Positions 8,805 through 16,534 of a DNA stretch of 64,000 nucleotides are shown here, piece by piece. Position 1 is the first letter of the stretch; every line of letters begins with the position of its first letter. The stretch comes from Streptomyces aquilus (GTDB lineage: Bacteria > Actinomycetota > Actinomycetes > Streptomycetales > Streptomycetaceae). The notes under the pieces were generated by a model. That model made no database searches. It saw only the letters and a list, made by a program, of their open reading frames with translations, and was not told where the DNA came from. The stretch covers positions 9,114,001-9,178,000 of the forward strand of contig NZ_CP034463.1 in the NCBI RefSeq assembly GCF_003955715.1, written 5' to 3'. Made by a program: the position numbers and the translations under genes.

Positions 8805-9811
8805 GCGTGGCTCCTCTGGACGGGCGAGCTCTGCCGGAACATCAGCACCAGCAGCCAGGGCGCGCCGAGCGTGGCCGTCACCGCGCCGACGGGCAGCCCC
8901 TCGATCGGCAGCAGGTGCTGCACCACCAGGTCGGAGGCGAGCAGCAGCACCGCCCCCGTGAGTCCGGCGAGGGCGAGGGACACGGCGGTCGGCGGCCCGG
9001 TGAGGAACCGCACGATGTGCGGCACGGCGAGCGCGACGAAGGTCACGGGGCCGGCGAGCGAGGCGGCCAGGGAGGCCAACACGACGGCCAGGACCAGGAG
9101 TTGGAGGCGTGCCGTGGCCGTGTTGAGACCGAGGGCGCCCGCCGAGTCGTCCCCGAGATCGAGCACGGCCAGCCTGCGGTGCAGGACGAACGCGGCGGCG
9201 AGTGCGACCAGCAGGGCGCCGCCCGCACCCCACACCTCCGTCCACGTCCGCCCGTACACCGAACCCGTGGTCCATTGCAGCGCCGACCCGGCGAGCTCGG
9301 CCGGGAAGCGCACGATCATCAGGTTCACGGCGGCGGCGAGGCCCGCCTGGACCGCGAGGCCGGTGAGTACAAGGCGGGTGACGGAGAGCCCGGAACCCCA
9401 GGCGAACACGCCGAGCAGCAGGGCCGACAGGAGCCCACCGGCCAACGCGCCCAAGGGGATCAGGGTCTGCGAGGCGCCGGCCGCGAGGAGGGCGACCGCG
9501 CCCAGCGAGGCCCCGCCGGTCACCCCCATGACGTCCGGGGACGCCAGCGGATTGCGGAACAGCCGTTGCAGGACACAGCCCGCGACCCCGAGCCCGGCAC
9601 CGCCGGCGATCGCCGCCACCGAGCGGGGCGCCCGGAACTGCTGCACCACCAGTACGTCACCGCCGTCGCCGAGCCCGACGAGGGCGCGCAGGGCCGTGCC
9701 GGCCGGGATGCGCATCTCGCCGGTCGTCAGGGAGACGGTGAGCAGCGCGAAGAGTGTCAGAAGCCCCAGGAAGGCGAAGACCAGGACCCGGGTACGAACA
9801 CCGCTCGTCAT
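8801..9811 (-). CDS. FecCD-family siderophore ABC permease
   Basis: A 336-residue permease with about nine to ten hydrophobic helices. It contains the typical FecCD stretches FRNPLASPDVMGVTGGASLGA and GPVTFVALAVPHIVRFLTG, which couple to the ATPase. It is the second of two tandem permeases, which pair to form one importer. The start at 9811 overlaps the stop of the first permease as ATGA, and its own stop overlaps the ATPase start. An upstream in-frame extension of more than 300 codons lies inside the first permease gene and was discarded. Confidence 0.94.
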   Translation of the reverse strand: MTSGVRTRVLVFAFLGLLTLFALLTVSLTTGEMRIPAGTALRALVGLGDGGDVLVVQQFRAPRSVAAIAGGAGLGVAGCVLQRLFRNPLASPDVMGVTGGASLGAVALLAAGASQTLIPLGALAGGLLSALLLGVFAWGSGLSVTRLVLTGLAVQAGLAAAVNLMIVRFPAELAGSALQWTTGSVYGRTWTEVWGAGGALLVALAAAFVLHRRLAVLDLGDDSAGALGLNTATARLQLLVLAVVLASLAASLAGPVTFVALAVPHIVRFLTGPPTAVSLALAGLTGAVLLLASDLVVQHLLPIEGLPVGAVTATLGAPWLLVLMFRQSSPVQRSHA

Positions 9812-10836
9812 CGGGCCACCTTCCGGGCCAGCAGCGCCAGGAGGGGCGCGCCCAGGAACGCGGTCACGATGCCGACCTCCAGCTCCGAGGGGCGCAGCAC
9901 CATCCGGCCGAGCACATCGGCCGACAGCAGGAGCAGCGGGCCCGCGATCAGACAGCCGGGCAGCAGCAGCCGGTGGTCGGCGCCGAGCAGCGGTCGTACG
10001 AGATGGGGGGCGGCCAGGCCGATGAAGGCGACCGGTCCCGCCACCGCGACCGCCGACCCGGCGAGCAGGACGACCGCGATGCCGCCCGCGAGCCGGATGC
10101 GGGCCACCGGGACACCGAGGGACTGGGCCGAATCGTCGCCCAGGGCAAGGGCGTTGAGGGCGGGGGAGACGGCCAGCGCGACGACGATCCCGAGCAGCAG
10201 CGTCGGCAGGACCGGCCACAGCGTGTCGAGCGGGCGCCCGGCCAGGGAACCGGCGAGCCAGAAGCGGGCCTCGTCGAGCGTGCGCTGGTTCAGCAGCATC
10301 ACCGCCGACGTCCAGGACAGCAGCACGAGTTGGAGCACGGTGCCGCCGAGCGCGAGCCGTACCGGATCGATGTCCCCGGCGCGGCGGGCCAGCGCCTGGG
10401 CGAACAGCGCCGCCGCGGCGGCACCGGCGAACGCGAACCACACATATTCGACCGGGTCGTTGAGCTTCAGCGCGAAGATCGCGACGACGACCGCGAAGGA
10501 CGCGCCCGCGTTGATGCCGAGGGTGGTCGGCGAGGCGAGCGGGTTGCGGGTGATTGCCTGCGCAACGGCACCGGCGACGCCCAACGCGGCGCCGACCACG
10601 AGGCCGATGACGGTCCGCGGCAGCCGCAGCCCGGTCACGACGAGCGCGTCCCGCCCGTGGGCATCGCCGAAGAGGGCTTCGACCACCGTGGGGAGCGGTA
10701 CGGAGCGGGTGCCGAGCGCGAGGCTCAGTGCGGTGCACAGGGTCAGGGCGGCGAGGCCGGTCAGGAGGAGCGGTATGTGCCTGAAGGCACGGAAGGGCAC
10801 ACCTGTGGGGGGTGCGCCCCGTTGGGTCGCAGTCAC
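9808..10836 (-). CDS. FecCD-family siderophore ABC permease, first gene of the operon
   Basis: A 342-residue FecCD permease with the ITRNPLASPTTLGINAGASFAV and GPVAFIGLAAPHLVRPL blocks. Start is GTG at 10836 (MTATQRGAPPTG). No Shine-Dalgarno is visible, and the iron box ends only 12 bp upstream of this codon. The transcript may therefore be leaderless or have a very short leader. As first gene it defines the promoter of the whole leftward run of nine genes, all linked by overlaps or gaps below 90 bp. Expression should rise when iron is scarce. Confidence 0.93.
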   Translation of the reverse strand: MTATQRGAPPTGVPFRAFRHIPLLLTGLAALTLCTALSLALGTRSVPLPTVVEALFGDAHGRDALVVTGLRLPRTVIGLVVGAALGVAGAVAQAITRNPLASPTTLGINAGASFAVVVAIFALKLNDPVEYVWFAFAGAAAAALFAQALARRAGDIDPVRLALGGTVLQLVLLSWTSAVMLLNQRTLDEARFWLAGSLAGRPLDTLWPVLPTLLLGIVVALAVSPALNALALGDDSAQSLGVPVARIRLAGGIAVVLLAGSAVAVAGPVAFIGLAAPHLVRPLLGADHRLLLPGCLIAGPLLLLSADVLGRMVLRPSELEVGIVTAFLGAPLLALLARKVAR

Positions 10837-10847
10837 GAGCGGTGAGC

Positions 10848-10866
10848 TTAGGTGAGGCTTGCTTTA
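10848..10866 (-). promoter_or_regulatory. Iron box (DmdR1/IdeR-type) for the leftward siderophore operon
   Basis: TTAGGTGAGGCTTGCTTTA matches 14 of 19 positions of the actinobacterial iron box TTAGGTTAGGCTAACCTAA. It lies just before the GTG of the first permease gene. Iron-loaded DmdR1/IdeR would block transcription here. Confidence 0.85.
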
Positions 10867-10927
10867 GTTTTCAACCGGCTGTGAGAATGCTTTGACGCCG
10901 CTTGACATGGAGGTCCCTTGATCGAGC

Positions 10928-10946
10928 TAAGGTAAGGCTTGCCTAT
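10928..10946 (+). promoter_or_regulatory. Iron box (DmdR1/IdeR-type) for the FhuF-like gene
   Basis: TAAGGTAAGGCTTGCCTAT matches 14 of 19 positions of the same consensus, with both GGT/GCCT cores intact. It ends 25 bp before the ATG at 10972. The two boxes are 61 bp apart, so the divergent promoters probably each have their own site. Confidence 0.88.
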
Positions 10947-10971
10947 TGAACCTCTCCGTGGGAGCACGTCG

Positions 10972-11853
10972 ATGCCCGTGGCCCTGAAGACCTCACCGGA
11001 CGGTGCCGTCGCCCAAGCGCTCGGTGACGGCTATCGGCGGCTGGCGGCTCTCTGCGAGGCGCTGGACGTGCGCGTCGCGCCCGCGGGGCGAGGGGGCGTG
11101 ACGGCGGCCGAGTTGGCGACCGATCGTGCCGCGCTGGAGGCCTTCGTCGAGGCGGAGGCGGCACGCGTTCACGATCGCTACGGTGTGCGCCCCCGCCCGG
11201 ACGTCGCCGCGTCCCGTGCCCTGCACGACTACGCCTGGACCGTCGGCATGCTCATGGGCGGCCCCTGGTACCTCGAACGCCGAGTGCCGGGCATCCGCCC
11301 CGAGGACCTTCGCCTCGACCTCGCCTCGGGGACGTACACCATCACCCCCGGAAGCGAACTCGCCTGTCTGGCCGACGACCCGGTGGTCGGCCTGCCCGGC
11401 GTGCTGACGTTCCCTCAGGAGGAGCAGCTGCGCGCCCAGTTGAGGATGGCGCTCGCCGAACACATGCGTCCCCTGCTCGCCGCGATCGGTCCCGTCACCC
11501 GCCGCCGCTCACGCGCCCTGTGGGGCATGGTCTCCGACGACCTCGTCTCCGCCCTGTGGTACCTCGGGCGGACGCTCGGCCAGGAAGACGCCGCGATCAC
11601 AGCCGCCACCGAGGTGCTGCCGGTGGCCGTACCGCCGTACCCGAGTGGCGCCGACTTCCGCCACCTGGCCGGGTCGGACGGCCGCCGCCATCCCACCCGG
11701 ACCCGTACCGGCTGCTGCATGTTCTACGCGATCCGCCCGGCCGAGGCCTGCTCCACGTGTCCGCGCACCGGTGACGCCGAACGGCTGCGCCGCCTGGAGA
11801 GCCAGGGAAACGTCACGACTCCTGCCGGAGCGGCGGCCTCCGGCCTAGGGTGA
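10972..11853 (+). CDS. FhuF-like siderophore-iron reductase, (2Fe-2S)-binding
   Basis: About 293 residues. The C-terminal part holds GCCMFYAIRPAEACSTCPR, a Cys-Cys-x10-Cys-x2-Cys motif that binds an unusual [2Fe-2S] cluster in FhuF-type ferric-siderophore reductases. The protein would release iron in the cytoplasm by reducing the imported complex. I chose ATG 10972 over an upstream TTG at 10939 because the TTG lies inside the iron box and a GGGAG ribosome site precedes the ATG by 8 bases. It is divergent from the transport/biosynthesis operon and has its own iron box, so it is co-induced with it. Confidence 0.87.
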   Translation: MPVALKTSPDGAVAQALGDGYRRLAALCEALDVRVAPAGRGGVTAAELATDRAALEAFVEAEAARVHDRYGVRPRPDVAASRALHDYAWTVGMLMGGPWYLERRVPGIRPEDLRLDLASGTYTITPGSELACLADDPVVGLPGVLTFPQEEQLRAQLRMALAEHMRPLLAAIGPVTRRRSRALWGMVSDDLVSALWYLGRTLGQEDAAITAATEVLPVAVPPYPSGADFRHLAGSDGRRHPTRTRTGCCMFYAIRPAEACSTCPRTGDAERLRRLESQGNVTTPAGAAASGLG

Positions 11854-11857
11854 GGCG

Positions 11858-12331
11858 ATGACCGCCGCCCAAGAGACCTCCGCGTCCACGCCGTCGACCG
11901 AACCCGACGCCAGCCAAGAGACCCCCGTCCAGGTGCCGTCGACCGAACTCGGCGCCGTCCACGCCTCCACCACCCTGCTGGAACGCCTCGCCGAGAAGCT
12001 CGGCGGCAAGGCCACCGTCAGTGCCGTGTACGGCGCGCCGATCACCGGGGACGGCGTCACCGTCGTCCCCGTCGCCCGGGTCAGCTTCGGCTTCGGCGGC
12101 GGTACCGGGCATGGGAGCGGCACCGCGCGCAGCGGGGAGGGAGGCGGCGGGGGAGGCGGTGTCGACGCCAGGCCGCTCGGCTACATCGAGATCAAGGACG
12201 GTACGGCCGTCTACAAGCCCATCCGCGACCCGTGGGTCGACATCGCGCTCCCGTTCGCAGGCATGCTGGTCGGCATCGTCGGGTCGAAGTCGGTGCGGGC
12301 CCTGGTACGAAGGCGCAACCGCCGCCCCTGA
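11858..12331 (+). CDS. GerW (YtfJ)-family sporulation protein
   Basis: A 157-residue member of the GerW/YtfJ family. The core begins LLERLAEKLGGKATVSAVYGAPI. It then has VVPVARVSFGFGGG, a glycine-rich stretch, and the GYIEIKDGTAVYKPI strand. A C-terminal hydrophobic helix (IALPFAGMLVGIVG) is followed by a basic tail. The first 40 residues are a low-complexity S/T/P/E leader. In Bacillus the family member is needed for lysozyme-type spore germination; in Streptomyces its exact job is not settled. It follows the reductase by four bases, but its codon and function context do not suggest an iron role. Confidence 0.88.
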   Translation: MTAAQETSASTPSTEPDASQETPVQVPSTELGAVHASTTLLERLAEKLGGKATVSAVYGAPITGDGVTVVPVARVSFGFGGGTGHGSGTARSGEGGGGGGGVDARPLGYIEIKDGTAVYKPIRDPWVDIALPFAGMLVGIVGSKSVRALVRRRNRRP

Positions 12332-12431
12332 GCGCGGAGTTCGCTCCACGGGCGGCGGGGTCGGCGGCCAGGGGGAGGCGCCGTACACGGACGGCCGGGT
12401 CGGCGGCCAGAGGAGGCGCCGTGGAGGACGG

Positions 12432-13754
12432 TCACCGCGCTCCCGCCCACAGCCCGTAACCCCTGGTCAGGATGGCGTGCGGGTCGTAGCGCTCCTTGGC
12501 GTGGGCGAGGTCGGCCCAGGCGGGGCCGAAGTGGCTTCGCCAGTCCTCCGGCGTCATCGCCAGCGCGCTCATGGGGTGCAGGACCCCGCCGACGGCTCGG
12601 GCCCGCTCGTACAGTGCGCGATTGGCGGCGACCATGCGGCGGACCGTGTCCGGGGCCGCGGGCGGCGCGGTGCGCATCACGGAGAGCAGACACAGGAGTT
12701 CACCGGCCGGCCTGCGCAGCATCGGCGCGCGCAGCGTACGGCCGTTCAGCGGGCGCAGCTGCACGACTCCACAGGTGCGCAGGCCCTGCTGCTCGGGCTC
12801 GGTGAGCGCACCCGGGACACAGGCTTCGGCCACCTCCTCCGGGAGCAGCAGGCCGAGCCACGGGTGCGGGCGGTCCCACTCGCCGGTGGCGCGCAGCAGC
12901 CGTTCGTCGCGGTCCAGACGATGCAGGTACTCGGCGTACGACAGGTCCTCGATCTCCTGGGTGTCCCGGTCGTGGCCGAGGTCGCCGATCAACAGGTCGT
13001 CGACACAGGGGAGTTCGCCGTCGTGCGGGGCGACCGCCTCGATCATGTAGCGCCAGCCGCCGCCGAGGGCCGGGCGGGCCTGGCCCTCGACATGGGTGAA
13101 CCGGCTGTCGCGGGCGATGCGCCGCTGGTCGGCGAAGTAGGAGCCGGGACCGTCGTGGTAGAGCCGGTAGCGACGGACCCGTTCGGGTGCGGGTACCAGG
13201 CGCAGGACTGCCCGCAGGATCAGCGCGCACTGGCCGAGACCCGCCAGGACCGCCCGGAAGAGGTCCGGGTGCCGTTCGGCGGAGCAGACGAGCCGCTCGC
13301 CGGTGCCCGTGACCACCTCCAACTCCCTTAACCAGTCGGCGACGAGCCCGCACCGGTGACTGGAGGCGCCGAAGCCGCCGGTGCTGAGCACCCCGCCGAC
13401 GCTGGCGCCGAGATGGTCGGGGAGGACGGGGGGTACGAGGCCCACGGCCAGTGTGGCGCGTACGACGTCACCCCAGGTCGCACCCGCCCCGGCGGCCAGC
13501 GTCCGCTCGCCCGGCACGCAGCGCACCTCGTTCAGGGCGCCCATGTCGAGGACGTAACCGCCGTCGGCCTGGCTCTGCCCGTACGGGGCGAGTCCGCGGC
13601 CGCGGGCCGTGACCGGCAGCCGGTGCCGGTCCGCGAAGGCGACCAGGCCCTGGACCTCTGCACCGGAGCGCGGCGAGAGGACGTCGAGCGGCCGGGACTC
13701 GACGATGTGGCCGAAATCGTGCGCGGCGAATGCCCTGTCGCGGATTGCATTCAT
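12432..13754 (-). CDS. Cytokinin oxidase/dehydrogenase-like FAD flavoprotein
   Basis: A 440-residue FAD-linked oxidase. The PCMH FAD-binding half has RGRGLAPYGQSQADGGYVLDM (about 51-71) and GGVLSTGGFGASSHRCGL. The C-terminal half carries the cytokinin-dehydrogenase family features WLGLLLP, HPMSALAMTPEDWRSHFGP and the closing AKERYDPHAILTRGY. Cytokinin dehydrogenases cleave the isopentenyl side chain of adenine cytokinins. The start at 13754 overlaps the isopentenyltransferase stop as ATGA, which ties the two functions. One oddity: plant enzymes have a His in a GHS motif that binds FAD covalently, and here the aligned residue is Leu55 (GLA). Flavin would then be non-covalent. The function is inferred from family and pairing. 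Confidence 0.82.
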   Translation of the reverse strand: MNAIRDRAFAAHDFGHIVESRPLDVLSPRSGAEVQGLVAFADRHRLPVTARGRGLAPYGQSQADGGYVLDMGALNEVRCVPGERTLAAGAGATWGDVVRATLAVGLVPPVLPDHLGASVGGVLSTGGFGASSHRCGLVADWLRELEVVTGTGERLVCSAERHPDLFRAVLAGLGQCALILRAVLRLVPAPERVRRYRLYHDGPGSYFADQRRIARDSRFTHVEGQARPALGGGWRYMIEAVAPHDGELPCVDDLLIGDLGHDRDTQEIEDLSYAEYLHRLDRDERLLRATGEWDRPHPWLGLLLPEEVAEACVPGALTEPEQQGLRTCGVVQLRPLNGRTLRAPMLRRPAGELLCLLSVMRTAPPAAPDTVRRMVAANRALYERARAVGGVLHPMSALAMTPEDWRSHFGPAWADLAHAKERYDPHAILTRGYGLWAGAR

Positions 13755-14521
13755 GCTGCACGCTCCACTGCCGTCGCCCCGGAACCGGAATCCATTGTTC
13801 GGCCGTCGAAAATTTCGGAGAACACCCGGTGCTGGAGAAATCCGTGCTCGGCGTGCCGTTCGGCGATCAGCGTGGCCATGCGGTCCAGAACGTGCGCGGA
13901 AATCGGCTGTTCGCCGATGGTCGGCACGTCGATTCCGTACTTGGCGCAGCATTCGAGGACCGCCTCGAAGCCGTTCACGGACGCCGCGAGCCACCGCTGC
14001 CGGGGCTCGCGCCAGAGCGCGGCGAGTTCGTCGAGGAGGCTGCGGCCGGGCGGGTCCGGGACGAGCATCTCGTGGGCCCGGCGGGTGAGGTTCGCGACGT
14101 ACTCGGCCCGGTCGGGCGGCGCGAGCAGCTGGACCGTCAGCCGCCAGTCCAGCGCGGTCCGCCGGGCGGCGAGCTCCCGCAGCAGGGAGATCGAACCACC
14201 CTCGACGATCACCAGGCGGTGCCGGTGGCCGAGCCGCTCCACCAGCGCGACCAGCGCGTCCGTGGCCGCCGCGGCACACAGGTCGCCGTCGGCGAAGGTA
14301 CGGTCCCCGAGCCAGTGGCGGCGCACACCCGGTACGTCGGCGCCCGCGCGGGCGCTGGTGGTGGCCAGGTCGGTGAAGCACTGCAACCGGTCGGCGACCA
14401 CGACCGGGGCGCCGGTTTCCCGGGCCAGCGCGGTGGCCGCCGCGCTCTTGCCGACACCGGTCGGCCCGGCGATGAGGCGGACGCACGGACGAGCTGCGGA
14501 ACGCGGGTCGCTGTGGACCAT
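13751..14521 (-). CDS. ipt: Isopentenyltransferase (IPT) for cytokinin biosynthesis, Tzs/FasD type
   Basis: A 256-residue adenylate dimethylallyltransferase. The P-loop GPTGVGKS is at 19-26. ADRLQCF (43-49) matches the agrobacterial Ipt/Tzs DRVQCC block. VEGGSISLLRELA matches the Ipt EGGSISLL motif, and LWREPRQRW matches its LWNEPRLRP segment. Length (Ipt about 240) and motifs separate it from tRNA-modifying MiaA, which is longer and has a DSMQVYR-type block. It would move an isopentenyl group from DMAPP or HMBDP to AMP. ATG 14521 is preferred over GTG 14569 because GGAAGGGGA lies about 10 bases upstream. It is coupled to the dehydrogenase gene. No LOG phosphoribohydrolase gene is visible in the window. 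Confidence 0.85.
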   Translation of the reverse strand: MVHSDPRSAARPCVRLIAGPTGVGKSAAATALARETGAPVVVADRLQCFTDLATTSARAGADVPGVRRHWLGDRTFADGDLCAAAATDALVALVERLGHRHRLVIVEGGSISLLRELAARRTALDWRLTVQLLAPPDRAEYVANLTRRAHEMLVPDPPGRSLLDELAALWREPRQRWLAASVNGFEAVLECCAKYGIDVPTIGEQPISAHVLDRMATLIAERHAEHGFLQHRVFSEIFDGRTMDSGSGATAVERAA

Positions 14522-14776
14522 GACGGGATGTCCCCTTCCACTCCGGCTGCGGGGCGAGCCAGCGTCCACCTAAGCGCGAAAGGACACGGCGAAGAACCAG
14601 GCAGGGATCTGGACCGGGCAAAGAGAGAGCCACATTCCTGTGGACTTGTTAAAGGTTGAATTTCACGGGGTGAACGGCCCGGGCGAAGGGAATCCAGAAC
14701 CCCATGAGAAACCGTCGAGTTATTCCTGACGGGTTCTTGACGCCTTTACGAGAAATCCTCACCCGGAGGTCGTTCC
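14522..14776. promoter_or_regulatory. Divergent promoter region between ipt and the transketolase-like gene
   Basis: A 255-bp non-coding stretch with a lower GC share than the flanking genes, especially at 14640-14760 (for example tgttaaaggttgaatttcac). It must hold the promoters of the cytokinin pair and of the rightward gene. I found no convincing palindrome and do not assign -10/-35 boxes. Confidence 0.4.
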
Positions 14777-15358
14777 GTGCAGTCCGACATGCTCCTCGCC
14801 GCCACCGAGTCCCTCCCGCAGGACGGCCCCGGCGGTGGCACCCTCCTCCTGGGCTACGGCGCCGAGGAGGAACTGAATCGGTTCGCGGCCACCCCCGGAT
14901 GGACCGTGCACGTGCCGGGGCACCCCGACGAGGTGCGCAGGGCCGTGCTGGGCGCGGTGCGGGAGGGGGAGCGGGCGTACGTGCATGTCTCCGCCGAGTC
15001 CAACGCCGAGCCGCGCGGCGGCGGGGAGGGCTTCGAGCGCGTACGGGACGGGCTCGGCGGTGTGGTCCTCGCGGTCGGCGCCACGCTCGACCCGGTGCTG
15101 CGCGCCACCGCCGGGCTGGACGTGACCGTGCTCTACGCGACCACCGTCCGTCCCTTCGACGAGATCGGCCTGCGGACGGCCGCCCTCGCCGCCGACCGCG
15201 CGGACGTCGTCCTGGTCGAACCCGGCCGCCCGGGGATCTTGGCGGGGCACGTCGCCGAGACCCTGATCCATGTACCGCACCGGCTGCTGGTCCTGGGCGC
15301 GGCGGACACCCGCGACGAGCCGGCGCTCGGCCGGGCCGTACGGGACTTCCTGACCTGA
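14777..15358 (+). CDS. Transketolase C-terminal half-like protein (short)
   Basis: A 193-residue protein that matches only the last part of the transketolase/pyruvate dehydrogenase beta chain. Residues 1-75 look like the end of a pyrimidine-binding domain (PGHPDEVRRAVLGAVREGERAYVHVS). Residues 90-193 are the C-terminal domain with VVLAVGATLDPVLRA, VLYATTVRPFD and ADVVLVEPGRPGILAGHVAE. The thiamine-pyrophosphate binding chain is absent, so it cannot be a complete enzyme by itself. Start is GTG 14777, with GGAGGT 7 bases upstream. The frame is clean, so it may be a functional remnant or partner. Plant-pathogen fas loci carry transketolase-like FasB/FasC next to ipt and ckx, which makes the neighbour suggestive. 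Known short Streptomyces transketolase-like proteins are another explanation. Confidence 0.72.
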   Translation: MQSDMLLAATESLPQDGPGGGTLLLGYGAEEELNRFAATPGWTVHVPGHPDEVRRAVLGAVREGERAYVHVSAESNAEPRGGGEGFERVRDGLGGVVLAVGATLDPVLRATAGLDVTVLYATTVRPFDEIGLRTAALAADRADVVLVEPGRPGILAGHVAETLIHVPHRLLVLGAADTRDEPALGRAVRDFLT

Positions 15359-15448
15359 GCCCGGAGGGCTCCGCTCCCGTGCCGTTACTGATCGGTTACC
15401 CGTAGGGTCGGGGGAGAACCGACAGGGCCGAAGGAAGGGTTCACCACC

Positions 15449-16534
15449 ATGGCGCAGGAAGTACGCGGCGTGATCGCACCGGGCAAGGACGAGCCGGTCC
15501 GGGTGGAGACGATCGTGGTGCCCGACCCGGGACCGGGCGAGGCCGTGGTGCGGATCCAGGCGTGCGGCGTGTGCCACACCGACCTGCACTACAAACAGGG
15601 CGGCATCAGTGACGACTTCCCCTTCCTGCTGGGCCACGAGGCCGCGGGAGTGGTCGAGTCGGTGGGGGAGGGCGTCACGGACGTCGCCCCCGGTGACTTC
15701 GTGATCCTCAACTGGCGTGCGGTGTGCGGGCAGTGCCGGGCCTGTCTGCGCGGACGCCCCTGGTACTGCTTCAACACCCACAACGCGAAGCAGAAGATGA
15801 CCCTGACCGACGGCACCGAGCTGTCGCCCGCCCTGGGGATCGGCGCGTTCGCGGAGAAGACGCTGGTCGCGGCGGGACAGTGCACCAAGGTCGACCCCTC
15901 GGTGTCCCCGCAGGTCGCGGGCTTGCTCGGCTGCGGGGTGATGGCCGGCATCGGCGCCGCGATCAACACCGGCAACGTCGGCCGGGGTGACACCGTCGCC
16001 GTCATCGGCTGCGGCGGCGTCGGAGACGCGGCGATCGCCGGGTCGAACCTCGCGGGCGCGGCGCGGATCATCGCGGTGGACATCGACGACCGCAAGCTGG
16101 AGAAGGCCCGCACCATGGGCGCCACCCACACGGTCAACTCGCGTGAGACGGACGCCGTGGAGGCGATCCGCGAACTGACCGGAGGCTTCGGCGCCGACGT
16201 CGTCATCGAGGCGGTCGGCCGCCCGGAGACCTACCAGCAGGCCTTCTACGCCCGTGACCTCGCCGGCACGGTCGTCCTGGTCGGCGTGCCCACCCCGGAG
16301 ATGAAGCTCGAACTGCCGCTGCTGGACGTGTTCGGCCGCGGTGGCGCGCTGAAGTCCTCCTGGTACGGCGACTGCCTGCCCAGCCGCGACTTCCCCATGC
16401 TGATCGACCTGCATCTGCAAGGCCGCCTGGACCTGGAGGCGTTCGTGACCGAGACCATCGAACTCACCGACGTGGAGAAGGCGTTCGAGCGCATGCACCA
16501 CGGCGACGTCCTGCGCTCGGTGGTGGTGCTCTGA
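15449..16534 (+). CDS. mscR: S-(hydroxymethyl)mycothiol dehydrogenase / S-nitrosomycothiol reductase
   Basis: A 361-residue zinc alcohol dehydrogenase of the mycothiol-dependent class. [14 protein letters not shown] and GHEAAG give the catalytic zinc ligands. [15 protein letters not shown] gives the four-cysteine structural zinc site. The Rossmann motif is [12 protein letters not shown]. The [20 protein letters not shown] stretch is characteristic of the mycothiol enzymes. It oxidises the formaldehyde-mycothiol adduct in the cytosol. GAAGGAAGGG lies upstream of the ATG. The next gene starts on the last base of its stop (TGATG), and that metallo-hydrolase is the usual partner. Confidence 0.9.
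   Translation: MAQEVRGVIAPGKDEPVRVETIVVPDPGPGEAVVRIQACGVCHTDLHYKQGGISDDFPFLLGHEAAGVVESVGEGVTDVAPGDFVILNWRAVCGQCRACLRGRPWYCFNTHNAKQKMTLTDGTELSPALGIGAFAEKTLVAAGQCTKVDPSVSPQVAGLLGCGVMAGIGAAINTGNVGRGDTVAVIGCGGVGDAAIAGSNLAGAARIIAVDIDDRKLEKARTMGATHTVNSRETDAVEAIRELTGGFGADVVIEAVGRPETYQQAFYARDLAGTVVLVGVPTPEMKLELPLLDVFGRGGALKSSWYGDCLPSRDFPMLIDLHLQGRLDLEAFVTETIELTDVEKAFERMHHGDVLRSVVVL

Noticed and set aside
1..10836. Desferrioxamine (des) cluster
   Set aside because: Two IucA/IucC proteins, ATP-grasp and a DAP-type decarboxylase are present, but the lysine decarboxylase, N-monooxygenase and acyltransferase trio is not.
13751..14521. MiaA tRNA dimethylallyltransferase
   Set aside because: The protein has the Ipt/Tzs blocks DRLQCF and EGGSISLL and is about 256 aa, while MiaA has a DSMQVYR-type block and about 310 aa.
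12432..14633. One long 733-aa fusion gene on the minus strand
   Set aside because: The upstream part is the non-coding-frame shadow of ipt; the real start is ATG 13754 with a 4-bp overlap.
14777..15358. Complete transketolase
   Set aside because: The thiamine-pyrophosphate domain and most of the Pyr domain are missing; only the C-terminal part is encoded.
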